Assembly (NCBI GenBank): GCA_029254005.1
Contig: JAQWYJ010000018.1
Span: 1-59,862 of the forward strand
Length of the DNA: 59,862 nt
DNA from: Porticoccaceae bacterium
GTDB taxonomy: Bacteria > Pseudomonadota > Gammaproteobacteria > Pseudomonadales > Porticoccaceae
Direction: 5' to 3'
Made by a program: the position numbers and the translations under genes. This document shows, in pieces, positions 27,242 to 36,152 of this stretch (its first letter is position 1; every line of letters begins with the position of its first letter). The notes beneath the pieces are model-generated. The model was given only the letters and a program-made list of their open reading frames with translations, had not been told where the DNA came from and did no database searches.

Positions 27242-27255
27242 TTGTGATATCACAA
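27242..27255. promoter_or_regulatory. 14-bp palindrome upstream of the TAP hydrolase-NatAB operon
   Basis: TTGTGATATCACAA is a perfect palindrome located 21 bases before the hydrolase ATG. A further half-site, ATATCAC, lies at 27218-27224. A dimeric repressor bound here would block the promoter or leader of the operon. It is not a Crp site: the two TGTGA halves are separated by 2 bases rather than 6. The regulator is unknown. Confidence 0.45.
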
Positions 27256-27275
27256 CAAATTGGAAAGTATATTTT

Positions 27276-28775
27276 ATGGCAGTAATTAATAAGATATGGC
27301 CTATGACAACGTTTGTAGTCATCCTTAGCTGGCCAGTTATGTTGTTTTCTCAGGCATTAGCCAGTGGCCCAGAAGAGTCCAAAGGATTCTGTTACGTCGA
27401 TGGTCTAGCGGAACGTCTTCGTTGTGGGTATGTCTCTGTAGCAGAGGATCCTGGCAAGCCCAATGGGCGTAAAATTGATGTTCATTATGTAGTGATACCC
27501 GCGGTAAAACCGATATACGAAAATGAAGCTTTACTCGCCATTGCCGGTGGCCCAGGGCAATCCGCTATTGATAATGCTGCGCTATTTAATAGCACATTTA
27601 GTAAAGTCAGAGAAACCAGAGATATTCTGCTGATTGATCAGCGAGGTACGGGTCGCTCAAACCTTCTATCCTGCCCAGAAGATACCGCGCTATCGCCGCT
27701 AATGGTAGATGAAAGAGCTTTTAATGTGCTAGCTGAAACGAAAAAATGTCTTGATGCTCTAAATGCAGATGTTGCAATGTACAACAGCACTATCGCCTTA
27801 AATGATTTTGAAGCGGTTCGTCAGGCACTTGGCTATAAAAAACTTCACCTGTATGGCATATCTTATGGTAGCCGAATGGCGCAACTTTATATGCGCCACT
27901 ATGGTGATTCCCTAGCTACGGTTACGCTGGATGGCGTCGTTCCAATGCAAATACCAGTCATTGCTGTTGGACTTTCCGTAGATCGCGCGCTTGCTGGGCT
28001 GCTAAAAGACTGTGCAGAAGATGTTGGTTGTGCTGACAAATTCCCTAATTTGACCGTCACTCTGGATTCTATAAATAGCCAACTTGAGAACCAACCTATT
28101 GTAGTTAATACCTTTCATCCTGTGACTGGCGACCCCACCGAGTTTTTTCTGACAAGAGACAAGCTACTGAGCATTTTACGTCTGTCCATGTACTCTACAA
28201 CAACACGCTCACTATTGCCTCTTGCTATTCACCACGCTTCATTAGGTAATTACCAGGCGCTTTTAGGGCTCTACTCTCTGATGATGGAGGGTATTGATTT
28301 GGCAGCAGGTATGCATAACTCTGTGGTTTGTGCAGAAGACATACAACGGGTAAATAGCACGCTGCTTGGAGAAATTAGCGCATCCTATATGGCTGATACA
28401 CTTTATCAAGCACTGATTAAAGCCTGCTCGGTCTGGCCAAGCCATGCTACAAACCCTGAATTTTCTAATCCAATTTCAAGTGCTGTACCTACCTTACTTT
28501 TGTCTGGTGAACTAGATCCTGCTACACCACCGGACTGGGGAACAATGGCGATGAAGAAGATGACTAATGCTGTACATTTTATTGCCCCCTATGCAACACA
28601 TGGCGTGGCGAGCCAATCTTGCGGTAATGAACTGATCGCGCAGTTAATCGATACTGCTAATATCCAGACATTAAATAATGACTGCCTTGATGAAGATCAA
28701 TCAACAGGCTTTTATCTCAATGGTAGTAGCGCTCAAATGTTACCTAACAACCTTCTTAAGGAAGGCTCACTATGA
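27276..28775 (+). CDS. Secreted TAP-like alpha/beta hydrolase (proline iminopeptidase superfamily)
   Basis: The 499-residue product has an N-terminal signal or anchor segment (about 8-30, ending SQALAS). A peptidase S33-type hydrolase follows, with oxyanion motif GGPGQS (91-96), DQRGTGRS (121-128), nucleophile elbow GISYGS with S196, the acid in SGELDPATPP and the histidine in YATHGV. The C-terminal part matches the TAP-like domain. Such enzymes trim N-terminal residues from peptides or hydrolyse esters. GGAAAG lies 9 bases before the ATG. Its stop overlaps the start of an ABC ATPase gene, so the hydrolase and exporter are made together. The substrate is unknown. Confidence 0.88.
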   Translation: MAVINKIWPMTTFVVILSWPVMLFSQALASGPEESKGFCYVDGLAERLRCGYVSVAEDPGKPNGRKIDVHYVVIPAVKPIYENEALLAIAGGPGQSAIDNAALFNSTFSKVRETRDILLIDQRGTGRSNLLSCPEDTALSPLMVDERAFNVLAETKKCLDALNADVAMYNSTIALNDFEAVRQALGYKKLHLYGISYGSRMAQLYMRHYGDSLATVTLDGVVPMQIPVIAVGLSVDRALAGLLKDCAEDVGCADKFPNLTVTLDSINSQLENQPIVVNTFHPVTGDPTEFFLTRDKLLSILRLSMYSTTTRSLLPLAIHHASLGNYQALLGLYSLMMEGIDLAAGMHNSVVCAEDIQRVNSTLLGEISASYMADTLYQALIKACSVWPSHATNPEFSNPISSAVPTLLLSGELDPATPPDWGTMAMKKMTNAVHFIAPYATHGVASQSCGNELIAQLIDTANIQTLNNDCLDEDQSTGFYLNGSSAQMLPNNLLKEGSL

Positions 28776-29506
28776 TTAAAGTCACTGATCTGACAAAAAA
28801 AATTGGTAATATTCAGGCGTTAAGTAGTTTATCTTTTAGTGCTGAGGATGGACAAATAACAGGTTTACTAGGCCCCAATGGCGCCGGTAAAACTACCTGT
28901 TTAAGAACCATTTTTGGCCTTCTCAAACCTGATCAAGGTGATGCATCAATCAATGGAATTGATGTGGCTTCAGATCCAATTTCTGCTAAACAAGCACTGG
29001 GCTTATTTCCTGACCCCTTTGGGATCTATGAGAGATTAACGCCGCGAGAGTATATTTGTTACTTTGCCGAGCTGAGTGGTTTAAGTCGATCTGCGGCCAA
29101 AAATGCTACCACAAGAGTAATTGGTGAGCTTCAACTAGAAGACATTGCCGATCGACGATGTAAAGGTTTCTCTCAGGGTCAGCGGATGAAAACAGCCTTA
29201 GCTCAGGCCATTGTGCACCAGCCAAAAAACATAGTACTTGACGAACCAACCCGTGGTCTGGATGTTATGAGCACACGAGTTCTTAGAGAAATGCTACGTC
29301 AATTAAAAGAGCAAGGTCACTGTATTTTATTTTCTAGTCATGTAATGCAAGAAGTAGCTTCCTTGTGCGACCGAGTAGTTGTCATGGCAGACGGAAAAGC
29401 GGTGGCAATTGGTAGTCCTCAAGAACTGTGCAATAGAACGAATAAAACATCTTTGGAGGAAGCATTTATCGCTTTAATTGGCACTGATGAAGGAATTGCA
29501 TCATGA
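28772..29506 (+). CDS. ABC transporter ATP-binding protein, NatA-like
   Basis: The 244-residue product is a complete ABC ATPase: Walker A GPNGAGKTT (34-42), Q-loop region GLFPDPFG, signature FSQGQRMKTALAQA, Walker B NIVLDEPTRGLD and H-loop LFSSHVMQE. The Asp-Pro-Phe Q-loop context and its pairing with a NatB-type permease point to the NatA (sodium/drug exporter) group. It overlaps the hydrolase gene by 4 bases and the permease gene by 4 bases. The exported substrate cannot be told. Confidence 0.92.
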   Translation: MIKVTDLTKKIGNIQALSSLSFSAEDGQITGLLGPNGAGKTTCLRTIFGLLKPDQGDASINGIDVASDPISAKQALGLFPDPFGIYERLTPREYICYFAELSGLSRSAAKNATTRVIGELQLEDIADRRCKGFSQGQRMKTALAQAIVHQPKNIVLDEPTRGLDVMSTRVLREMLRQLKEQGHCILFSSHVMQEVASLCDRVVVMADGKAVAIGSPQELCNRTNKTSLEEAFIALIGTDEGIAS

Positions 29507-30642
29507 ATAGTCGACTTACAAGTCTCGTTCGTAAAGAGTTGATTGATGCTATTCGAGATAAGCGTTCAGTTATGGCAGGACTTTACTACGCCCTCTTAAC
29601 GCCTATTATACTTGCGATGGTATTTAGTGCGGTTATATCTAAAGCGACAAGTCCAGAGGATATTACTATTGAGATTACAAACGGTCCCGAAGCCTCGCAT
29701 CTTGTAAAACATCTCCGTGCCAAAGGTATACAACACAGTGATAATTCAACATCACGTAAACCAATAACACTAGTTATTGGCCAAGATTATGCTGCGCAAA
29801 TCAATCGTTCAGAGCCAGCCGACATAACCCTGATTGCTGACTACTCTGACGACAATCTTAGAAGTAGTATTAGGCGAACTGAAAACGCATTGCGCAGCTA
29901 TAGTTCACAGATAGCCAGCTTGCGACTGATTACCCGTGGTATAAAGCCTTCAATAATAAATCCTCTAAAAATTAATCTGCAAGATCAAGCCACCTCAGAT
30001 TCCAAAGGTGGTCAATTACTTGGAATGATAGTTTTGATGATTGTCTTATCAGTCTTTGTTTCTGGCATGAATTTAGCTATCGATACCAGTGCCGGTGAGC
30101 GTGAGCGAAATTCATTAGCACTGTTACTTAGTCATCCTATTTCTATCCGTCAGTTAGTGGTGTCAAAGATAATTGCTGTAAGTGTATTTGGTCTGTTGGG
30201 CCTCTTGTTGGTAATGTTAATATCTAGGTTTGTCTACCCGCTAGTTCCCTGGGAAGAGCTTGGGTTTAGTGTAGAAATTACTTATGGCTTTATGCTCATT
30301 GCCCTTGTCATAAGTACATTTGTAGCGGTTTTTGCTGCAAGCATGCAGCTGTTTGTTTCTTTTATGGCAAAAAGTTTCAAGGAGGCACAAACCTACATTA
30401 CTTTTGTTATGTTTGTTCCAATGGTGATGTCCTATGCAACCACTCTAGACTTTGCAGTGGAAGAACTGCGGTGGGCGCCTGTATCAGGACAGTTACAAGC
30501 ACTAATAGATATTATGAAAGGCAAAGACATACCATTGTTGCAACTTACAGTGTCTTGCCTTTCAACGTTAGGAGCATCAGTTGCACTTGCACTGGGGATG
30601 GAACGAATGCTAAAAAGTGAAAAAATCGTATTTGGACTTTAA
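29503..30642 (+). CDS. ABC-2 type permease, NatB-like
   Basis: The 379-residue product has an N-terminal membrane segment (about 23-45) and a large extracytoplasmic domain (about 46-165). Five or six membrane segments follow from about residue 168, with the NatB-type motif DTSAGERERNSLALLLSHPIS. The starting RKELIDAIRDKRS is typical of this family. It is the membrane half of the exporter encoded with 28772-29506. The large outside domain is common to NatB and may meet the secreted hydrolase. That contact is only a suggestion from the gene fusion-like spacing. Confidence 0.9.
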   Translation: MNSRLTSLVRKELIDAIRDKRSVMAGLYYALLTPIILAMVFSAVISKATSPEDITIEITNGPEASHLVKHLRAKGIQHSDNSTSRKPITLVIGQDYAAQINRSEPADITLIADYSDDNLRSSIRRTENALRSYSSQIASLRLITRGIKPSIINPLKINLQDQATSDSKGGQLLGMIVLMIVLSVFVSGMNLAIDTSAGERERNSLALLLSHPISIRQLVVSKIIAVSVFGLLGLLLVMLISRFVYPLVPWEELGFSVEITYGFMLIALVISTFVAVFAASMQLFVSFMAKSFKEAQTYITFVMFVPMVMSYATTLDFAVEELRWAPVSGQLQALIDIMKGKDIPLLQLTVSCLSTLGASVALALGMERMLKSEKIVFGL

Positions 30643-30720
30643 TTCTTGTGTTCTTACCACCAAAATATTGAGTTAATTGGACAGATTCACAGTGTATTTG
30701 CAAGATCAGGCGTAATTCGT

Positions 30721-30750
30721 TTGAAGCCCCACTAGGCCTGATGGTATGAT
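30721..30750 (+). promoter_or_regulatory. Promoter of trxA (TTGAAG-N18-TATGAT, extended -10)
   Basis: TTGAAG at 30721-30726 and TATGAT at 30745-30750 are spaced by 18 bases, with an extended -10 TGG directly before the hexamer. The predicted start near 30757 leaves a leader of about 44 bases with the ribosome site TTGGAG before the ATG at 30801. Confidence 0.55.
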
Positions 30751-30800
30751 TTGTGAATAGCAACTTGTTCTTTTAAACACTTTTTTGGAGAATCACAGCA

Positions 30801-31127
30801 ATGAGCGAAAATATAGTTCACGTTACTGACGCTAGTTTTGAAACTGACGTTTTGCAGTCCGATCTACCCACACTGGTGGATTTTTGGGCAGAGTGGTGTG
30901 GGCCCTGTAAAATGATTGCGCCGATTCTCAATGAAATCGCCGATGAGTATGTTGGTAAGATGCGTATCTGCAAAGTGGATGTAGACAGCAACCCTGAAAC
31001 TGCAGCAAAGTTTAATGTTCGCGGAATACCTACGCTACTGGTTTTTAAGAATGGAGCGGTTGAAGCAACTAAAGTAGGGGCTCTCTCCAAAGTTCAGTTA
31101 ACTGATTTTGTAAATGGTCTTGTATAA
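30801..31127 (+). CDS. trxA: Thioredoxin 1
   Basis: Cytoplasmic protein disulfide reductase. The 108-residue product is the standard length, with the active site WCGPC at 32-36, the cis-proline in RGIPTLLVF and the conserved [13 protein letters not shown] block. It lies just before rho, the same trxA-rho order as in Pseudomonas and E. coli. Confidence 0.98.
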   Translation: MSENIVHVTDASFETDVLQSDLPTLVDFWAEWCGPCKMIAPILNEIADEYVGKMRICKVDVDSNPETAAKFNVRGIPTLLVFKNGAVEATKVGALSKVQLTDFVNGLV

Positions 31128-31134
31128 ATCGATA

Positions 31135-31156
31135 TCGGCTCTGTAAGCAGAGCCGA
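31135..31156 (+). terminator. Hairpin after trxA
   Basis: A perfect 9-bp stem (TCGGCTCTG / CAGAGCCGA) with a 4-base TAAG loop begins 7 bases after the trxA stop. There is no T tract, only AATAAATG. It may protect the trxA 3' end or act with Rho. Some transcription may continue to rho, which lies 185 bases further on. Confidence 0.5.
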
Positions 31157-31340
31157 AATAAATGTTGCGATTTCTTAAAGCATCGCTATACTAATAGTTC
31201 CCAAAGTGATTTTTCTTATAATTCAAAGCGTCGTTGCAATTAATATGTGCCCCCTTTGGAGTACAACAACCTTTTTCTAACCTTCGGCTACATGTCAAAT
31301 CACTGACTTTTTCACTCAACAATACCAGAAAATCCTACCT

Positions 31341-32600
31341 ATGAATTTATCAGAACTTAAGCACAAACCCATTGGCGAACTCCTAGAAATGACCGAAGCC
31401 CTCGGCTTGGACAACCTAGCTCGCTCCCGAAAAAACGACATTATCTTCGCATTACTCAAAAAACATGCCAAAAGTGGCGAAGACATCTATGGTGACGGTG
31501 TGCTCGAGATTCTCCCTGATGGCTTTGGATTTTTGCGCTCTGCCGGTGCATCCTATCTTGCAGGTGCTGATGACATTTATGTTTCTCCAAGCCAAATCAG
31601 ACGCTTTAACCTACGCACTGGCGATGCAATCGCTGGAAAAATTAGACCTCCAAAAGATGGAGAGCGTTATTTTGCTATGCTCAAAGTTGATAAAATCAAC
31701 TACGATGCACCTGAAAACGCACGCAATAAAATTTTATTTGTTAACTTAACTCCGCTATTTCCCGATCAACGCCTGACGCTCGAAGCAGGAAACGGGTCCT
31801 CGGAAGATTTAACAGGTCGAATCATTGATTTAGTAGCACCTATAGGTAAAGGTCAAAGAGGCTTAATTGTAGCGCCGCCAAAAGCGGGCAAAACAATAAT
31901 GATGCAAAACATTGCGCAGTCGATTATTCGCAATAATCCTGAATGCTACATTATTGTTTTATTGATTGATGAGCGGCCTGAAGAAGTGACAGAAATGCAA
32001 CGAACTGTTCGTGGTGAAGTCATTGCTTCTACTTTTGACGAACCACCAACTCGCCATGTGCAAGTTGCAGAAATGGTTATTGAGAAAGCTAAACGTCTGG
32101 TTGAACACAAAAAAGATGTTGTTATCTTACTTGACTCCATCACCCGTTTAGCGCGCGCCTACAATACAGTTATTCCCTCTTCTGGCAAGGTTCTCACTGG
32201 TGGTGTAGATGCTCACGCATTAGAAAAGCCTAAGCGATTCTTTGGTGCTGCACGAAATATCGAACATGGTGGTAGTTTAACCATTATCGCCACAGCACTG
32301 GTTGAGACTGGCTCGAAAATGGACGAAGTAATTTACGAAGAGTTCAAAGGCACGGGTAATATGGAGCTGATTCTTGATCGTAAAATTGCTGAAAAACGAG
32401 TGTATCCTGCTATTAATGTACGTCGGTCGGGTACCCGTCGTGAAGATCTGCTGATCGAAGAGTCTGAGTTACAACGTATATGGATTTTGCGCAAATTACT
32501 TCATGATATGGAAGATTTAGGCGCCGCTGAATTTGTTGTTGAAAAACTTAAGGGCTTTAAAAATAATGCCGAGTTCTTTGGCGCCATGAAGCGTAAGTAA
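31341..32600 (+). CDS. rho: Transcription termination factor Rho
   Basis: Hexameric RNA helicase ending untranslated transcripts. The 419-residue product matches E. coli Rho (419) residue for residue in length. It has the N-terminal helix bundle ([26 protein letters not shown]), the cold-shock RNA-binding domain with DGFGFLRS, Walker [10 protein letters not shown], Walker [16 protein letters not shown], the Q-loop GKVLTGGVD and the R-loop [10 protein letters not shown]. The 213-base leader has room for the autoregulation known for rho, but no specific site is visible. Confidence 0.98.
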   Translation: MNLSELKHKPIGELLEMTEALGLDNLARSRKNDIIFALLKKHAKSGEDIYGDGVLEILPDGFGFLRSAGASYLAGADDIYVSPSQIRRFNLRTGDAIAGKIRPPKDGERYFAMLKVDKINYDAPENARNKILFVNLTPLFPDQRLTLEAGNGSSEDLTGRIIDLVAPIGKGQRGLIVAPPKAGKTIMMQNIAQSIIRNNPECYIIVLLIDERPEEVTEMQRTVRGEVIASTFDEPPTRHVQVAEMVIEKAKRLVEHKKDVVILLDSITRLARAYNTVIPSSGKVLTGGVDAHALEKPKRFFGAARNIEHGGSLTIIATALVETGSKMDEVIYEEFKGTGNMELILDRKIAEKRVYPAINVRRSGTRREDLLIEESELQRIWILRKLLHDMEDLGAAEFVVEKLKGFKNNAEFFGAMKRK

Positions 32601-32640
32601 CTCTGCAACAGCAGAATAAAACGCAAAAGGCACAACGGTT

Positions 32641-34110
32641 ATGAAAACGTCTGATCTACGTGAATTTATTGCTCTCCTCGAACAACGAGGTGAGCTGAAA
32701 CGTATCAAACAAGAAGTCGACCCCTATCTTGAAATGACCGAAATCAGCGATAGAACCTTGCGGACTCAAGGTCCTGCTCTGTTGTTTGAAAATCCAAAAG
32801 GTTACGACGTTTCAGTTCTTTGTAATCTATTTGGCACGCCCGATCGTGTGGCTCTGGGTATGGGGCAAGAAAACGTCAATGCACTTCGCGATGTAGGTGA
32901 GTTACTCGCCTTTTTGAAAGAACCGGAACCCCCCAAGGGCCTGCTAGATCTCTGGGAGAAGCGTCACGATTTTAAACAGGTCCTAAACATGCCAGTTAAG
33001 GTGGTAAAAAAAGCCCCCTGTCAGCAAATAGTACTTGAAGGTGACCAGGTTGATCTTGATAAACTCCCCATTCAAACTTGCTGGCCCGGTGATGCTGCAC
33101 CCTTAGTTACCTGGGCATTAGCAGTGACACGAGGCCCAGACAAAGAACGGCAAAATTTAGGCATTTATAGAATGCAAAAAATTGCCAAAAATAAACTCAT
33201 TATGCGCTGGTTAGCACATCGTGGTGGTGCCCTAGACTATCGTGCGTTTCGCAAGAAAAATCCCGGCAAACCCTACCCTGTTGCTATTGCCTTAGGCGCT
33301 GATCCTGCGACCACCTTAGGTGCAGTGACCCCAGTACCGGATACGCTATCTGAGTACGCCTTCGCAGGCCTGTTGCGTGGGGAGAAAACCCAAGTAGTTA
33401 AATGTTTGGGTAATGATCTTCAAGTACCTGCTAGTGCCGAATATATACTTGAAGGATTTCTACATGGCGATGAAGCTGAAGAAGGCCCTTTTGGTGATCA
33501 CACCGGCTACTACAATGAGGTAGAAACCTTTCCGGTGTTTACCATAGACCGCATTACACATCGTGAAAACCCAATTTATCACAGCACCTATACTGGCCGT
33601 CCACCGGATGAGCCCGCGATCTTAGGTGTGGCCCTAAACGAAGTATTTGTGCCAATTCTCAAAAAGCAATTCCCTGAAATTGTCGATTTTTATCTGCCAC
33701 CAGAGGGCTGCTCGTACCGTATGGCCGTGGTCAGTATGCAAAAGCAATATCCCGGTCATGCAAAACGGGTGATGATGGGCGTTTGGTCCTTCCTACGGCA
33801 GTTTATGTATACCAAATTTGTGATCGTAACCGATGATGATGTCAATGTTCGCAACTGGGAAGACGTTATTTGGGCGATGACTACGCGTATGGACCCGGTG
33901 CGGGATACGGTGATGATCGAAAATACCCCCATAGATTACCTTGATTTTGCCTCACCCGTGTCTGGTTTAGGCTCTAAAATGGGCCTAGATGCCACCAACA
34001 AAATGCCCGGAGAAACCGACCGCGAATGGGGTGAACCTATCGCGATGGATGATAAGGTCAAGCAACGTGTGGATGATCTTTGGAACGAACTTGGTATCGA
34101 TAAAATATAA
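32641..34110 (+). CDS. ubiD: 4-hydroxy-3-polyprenylbenzoate decarboxylase
   Basis: prFMN-dependent decarboxylase in ubiquinone synthesis. The 489-residue product is full length. It shows the N-terminal [19 protein letters not shown], the NLGIYRMQ and [10 protein letters not shown] blocks (prFMN and Mn binding), and the acidic catalytic region [28 protein letters not shown]. It lies 40 bases after rho, and trxA-rho-ubiD is the Pseudomonas order. ubiX, which makes prFMN, is not in the window. Confidence 0.97.
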   Translation: MKTSDLREFIALLEQRGELKRIKQEVDPYLEMTEISDRTLRTQGPALLFENPKGYDVSVLCNLFGTPDRVALGMGQENVNALRDVGELLAFLKEPEPPKGLLDLWEKRHDFKQVLNMPVKVVKKAPCQQIVLEGDQVDLDKLPIQTCWPGDAAPLVTWALAVTRGPDKERQNLGIYRMQKIAKNKLIMRWLAHRGGALDYRAFRKKNPGKPYPVAIALGADPATTLGAVTPVPDTLSEYAFAGLLRGEKTQVVKCLGNDLQVPASAEYILEGFLHGDEAEEGPFGDHTGYYNEVETFPVFTIDRITHRENPIYHSTYTGRPPDEPAILGVALNEVFVPILKKQFPEIVDFYLPPEGCSYRMAVVSMQKQYPGHAKRVMMGVWSFLRQFMYTKFVIVTDDDVNVRNWEDVIWAMTTRMDPVRDTVMIENTPIDYLDFASPVSGLGSKMGLDATNKMPGETDREWGEPIAMDDKVKQRVDDLWNELGIDKI

Positions 34111-34127
34111 ATATTTTGTGAGCTTAA

Positions 34128-34163
34128 GCTGTGTGTTGTTGTAATTCAGCACCAACACACAGC
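34128..34163. terminator. Long hairpin between convergent ubiD and a membrane-protein gene
   Basis: A perfect 11-bp stem (GCTGTGTGTTG at 34128-34138, CAACACACAGC at 34153-34163) with a 14-base loop lies between two convergent genes. Neither side has a good T tract. It is probably a shared 3'-end structure for both transcripts. Confidence 0.5.
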
Positions 34164-34176
34164 CTATATAATCGGC

Positions 34177-34896
34177 TTAGGCTCGTGATTCCATGGCGCT
34201 TTTGAAATTAAATAACATCGCAATGATAACAATTATTACCAACACAGCCGGGGCGCTAAAGCTATATTCAATATCTTCTGGATCTATATTTCCAAGCAAT
34301 AATGTCATAAAAATACCATTATAGATAATGCCAAAGGCACCAAGGCATACAGCCGAAATTTTAGCGCTCAAAGTAGGTCCGTAGAGGGGTCCTGCTACCA
34401 GCAAAGCAAAGACTGCCCACAACCAGAATCCTAAATAATCAAAAGATGTGTACAACGAATAAGGGACGGAGACGTTTAATATGAGAAGTAATGCATCCGC
34501 CATTTGAGCGCCGGGGCCTCCTACAGAAACGGTATCCGCCAGCATCGGTATAGTCCAAACCGCAATAAATTTAGGAATAATAAACGCCATAACCGACATC
34601 GCAACCACGACTGCAGCGATTATGCCTCGCAAGGGGTTGTTGCGGGAAACTTGCCATGCAATACAAAATAAGACACCTGACGAGCTAAGCATCACGACGA
34701 TCTGATTGGCCCAAGCCAAAATAAAAGCGCCTTTATTAGCCGTCAACCAAGCAATTCGGTCCGCATGGTCTGCCCCAAAGCCGCCTGGGGCATCAAGTGG
34801 TAAAAACCCAGATACCACGGCTAATATAATGGTAGTGATAGCTGACCAAAAGCCTAGCTTATTGATTTGGTGATCAAGTGAAACAGTCGTACTCAT
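34177..34896 (-). CDS. Hypothetical membrane protein with about seven TM segments
   Basis: The 239-residue product alternates hydrophobic stretches at about residues 14-34, 53-76, 88-115, 131-150, 153-172, 177-200 and 212-232. I do not recognise a family, and no catalytic or binding motif stands out. A palindrome, ATGTCATGTGACAT, lies 117 bases upstream and matches sites in front of the tetR gene and the SpdH-like gene, so the three genes may form one regulon. A ribosome site (AGGAG) lies 6 bases before the ATG. The stop is close to the ubiD hairpin. Confidence 0.75.
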   Translation of the reverse strand: MSTTVSLDHQINKLGFWSAITTIILAVVSGFLPLDAPGGFGADHADRIAWLTANKGAFILAWANQIVVMLSSSGVLFCIAWQVSRNNPLRGIIAAVVVAMSVMAFIIPKFIAVWTIPMLADTVSVGGPGAQMADALLLILNVSVPYSLYTSFDYLGFWLWAVFALLVAGPLYGPTLSAKISAVCLGAFGIIYNGIFMTLLLGNIDPEDIEYSFSAPAVLVIIVIIAMLFNFKSAMESRA

Positions 34897-35012
34897 TATT
34901 TTCTCCTAAACGTATTCAAACCTTTTGGATAAACCTGCATCATTAGGATTTGACTACTAGTCTTTGCGGCTACTGCAGCAAGCTCACGATCTATAGAAAA
35001 CTAGCCTATAGA

Positions 35013-35026
35013 ATGTCATGTGACAT
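35013..35026. promoter_or_regulatory. Candidate TetR operator, copy 1 (ATGTCA-TG-TGACAT)
   Basis: A perfect 14-bp palindrome lies 117 bases upstream of the membrane-protein gene start (34896). The same 6-2-6 pattern occurs perfectly at 38080-38093 and with two mismatches at 35734-35747. Confidence 0.55.
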
Positions 35027-35140
35027 GTAAAGTATTGTGTGATTTAATCGGGCTTTTGCTACTTTATTCTGGTCGCTGCGACAGGTAAATTAAAACAAGG
35101 CACCGGATTGTCTCGGTGAGCCACTATGGCAAGACTGGCT

Positions 35141-35710
35141 TTATATTCCTGTTTTATTATTATACTTGGCCTTAATAAACTCCCTAAGGCTATCAAGTAC
35201 ATCATCATTATCATCCGTCCAAGGCCTGCCTTTACCAATGAACAATGTGGTTCCCTCTACCATAGACATTATCAAAAGTGCCTCTGCTCGAGGTGCGTTG
35301 CTTCCACTACGCTCCAGCATTTTCTCGAATATTTGTATATATTCTCTATAGATGTCATCGACCAAATCTGCCACTAACGGCTCAACCAACATCATTCCCC
35401 AGAGTTGCGGCCACAGCCTATCCTCCTGAAATAGACCCTCGACAGGATCAATCAGCAGAAACGTCAACAGTTCATCAATGTCTAGGGAGTCGGTATCTAA
35501 GTTCACTAGTTGAAAGTTCTTTTTATACTCAGCCGCAATGTAAGTAACTAAGGCGCGCAGCATGACCTCCCGTGTTCGAAAATGGTACTGCAGAGCACCC
35601 AGTTTGATGCCGCTCTCACGAGCTAGAGCGCGCATAGTTAAACTGCCATAGCCAGAACCAGCAATAATTTTGATCGCTGTCTGCAATATTTGAAGCTTAC
35701 GCTCACTCAT
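35141..35710 (-). CDS. TetR-family transcriptional regulator
   Basis: The 189-residue product has the TetR N-terminal three-helix DNA-binding domain (MSERKLQILQTAIKIIAGSG... region, 1-50) with the recognition helix in LARESGIKLGALQYHFRTRE. An all-helical ligand domain follows. The ligand is unknown. It sits between the membrane-protein gene and the flavoenzyme gene, all on the minus strand, and a degenerate copy of their shared palindrome lies 24 bases upstream of its own start. Autorepression and control of both neighbours are therefore likely. Confidence 0.92.
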   Translation of the reverse strand: MSERKLQILQTAIKIIAGSGYGSLTMRALARESGIKLGALQYHFRTREVMLRALVTYIAAEYKKNFQLVNLDTDSLDIDELLTFLLIDPVEGLFQEDRLWPQLWGMMLVEPLVADLVDDIYREYIQIFEKMLERSGSNAPRAEALLIMSMVEGTTLFIGKGRPWTDDNDDVLDSLREFIKAKYNNKTGI

Positions 35711-35733
35711 AGAGATTTTTCCAAAGCATTACT

Positions 35734-35747
35734 ATGTCATGCGAAAT
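35734..35747. promoter_or_regulatory. Candidate TetR operator, copy 2 (degenerate)
   Basis: ATGTCA-TG-CGAAAT, with a perfect left half and four of six matches in the right half, lies 24 bases before the tetR start. Weaker self-binding than target binding would be a normal arrangement. An outer repeat, AAGCATT/AAATGCTT, flanks it. Confidence 0.4.
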
Positions 35748-36152
35748 GCTTTTTAGTGTACCGGATTTTTAGCCTTTTACGTGAGGATATTAGCACGATT
35801 GTTGATAACAGTAATTGTAGAGTTAAGTGATACCTGCCCGGGATGCTAGCTTAAAACCAAAAAAATTTTTGAACTATCCGGGTTACTAACGTCGATCAGT
35901 GCAGATATAGATTCATACAGCACCACCACAAAATAGCCTTGATGAACCACTTTTTGTCGGTACTCATTGGCACCCTACAACACTAAATCCGTTGGCCACG
36001 GCGAGATAGGCTCAAGCTAACTACTCTTTATAATTTCATTAGCTAAGGATAAAACAACAGTGTCAGAGTTAACAGGCATTCCCCAAACAGCCATAAAAAA
36101 TACTCCCGAGAAACATAACTTTTTCACTGCATAAATATTTTAGTCGACCATA
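35748..36152. other. Spacer between tetR and the SpdH-like gene
   Basis: About 400 bases without a convincing gene. A TATAAT at 36029-36034 has no matching -35. A 24-codon frame from GTG 36060 (VSELTGIPQTAIKN...) follows an AAGGAT and ends at 36134. It may be the surviving start of a deleted gene, but it is too short to name. No repeat or strong hairpin was seen. Confidence 0.4.

Noticed and set aside
27242-27255. TTGTGATATCACAA as a Crp binding site
   Set aside because: The TGTGA/TCACA halves are separated by 2 bases; Crp and Vfr sites need 6. Kept only as an operator for an unknown regulator.
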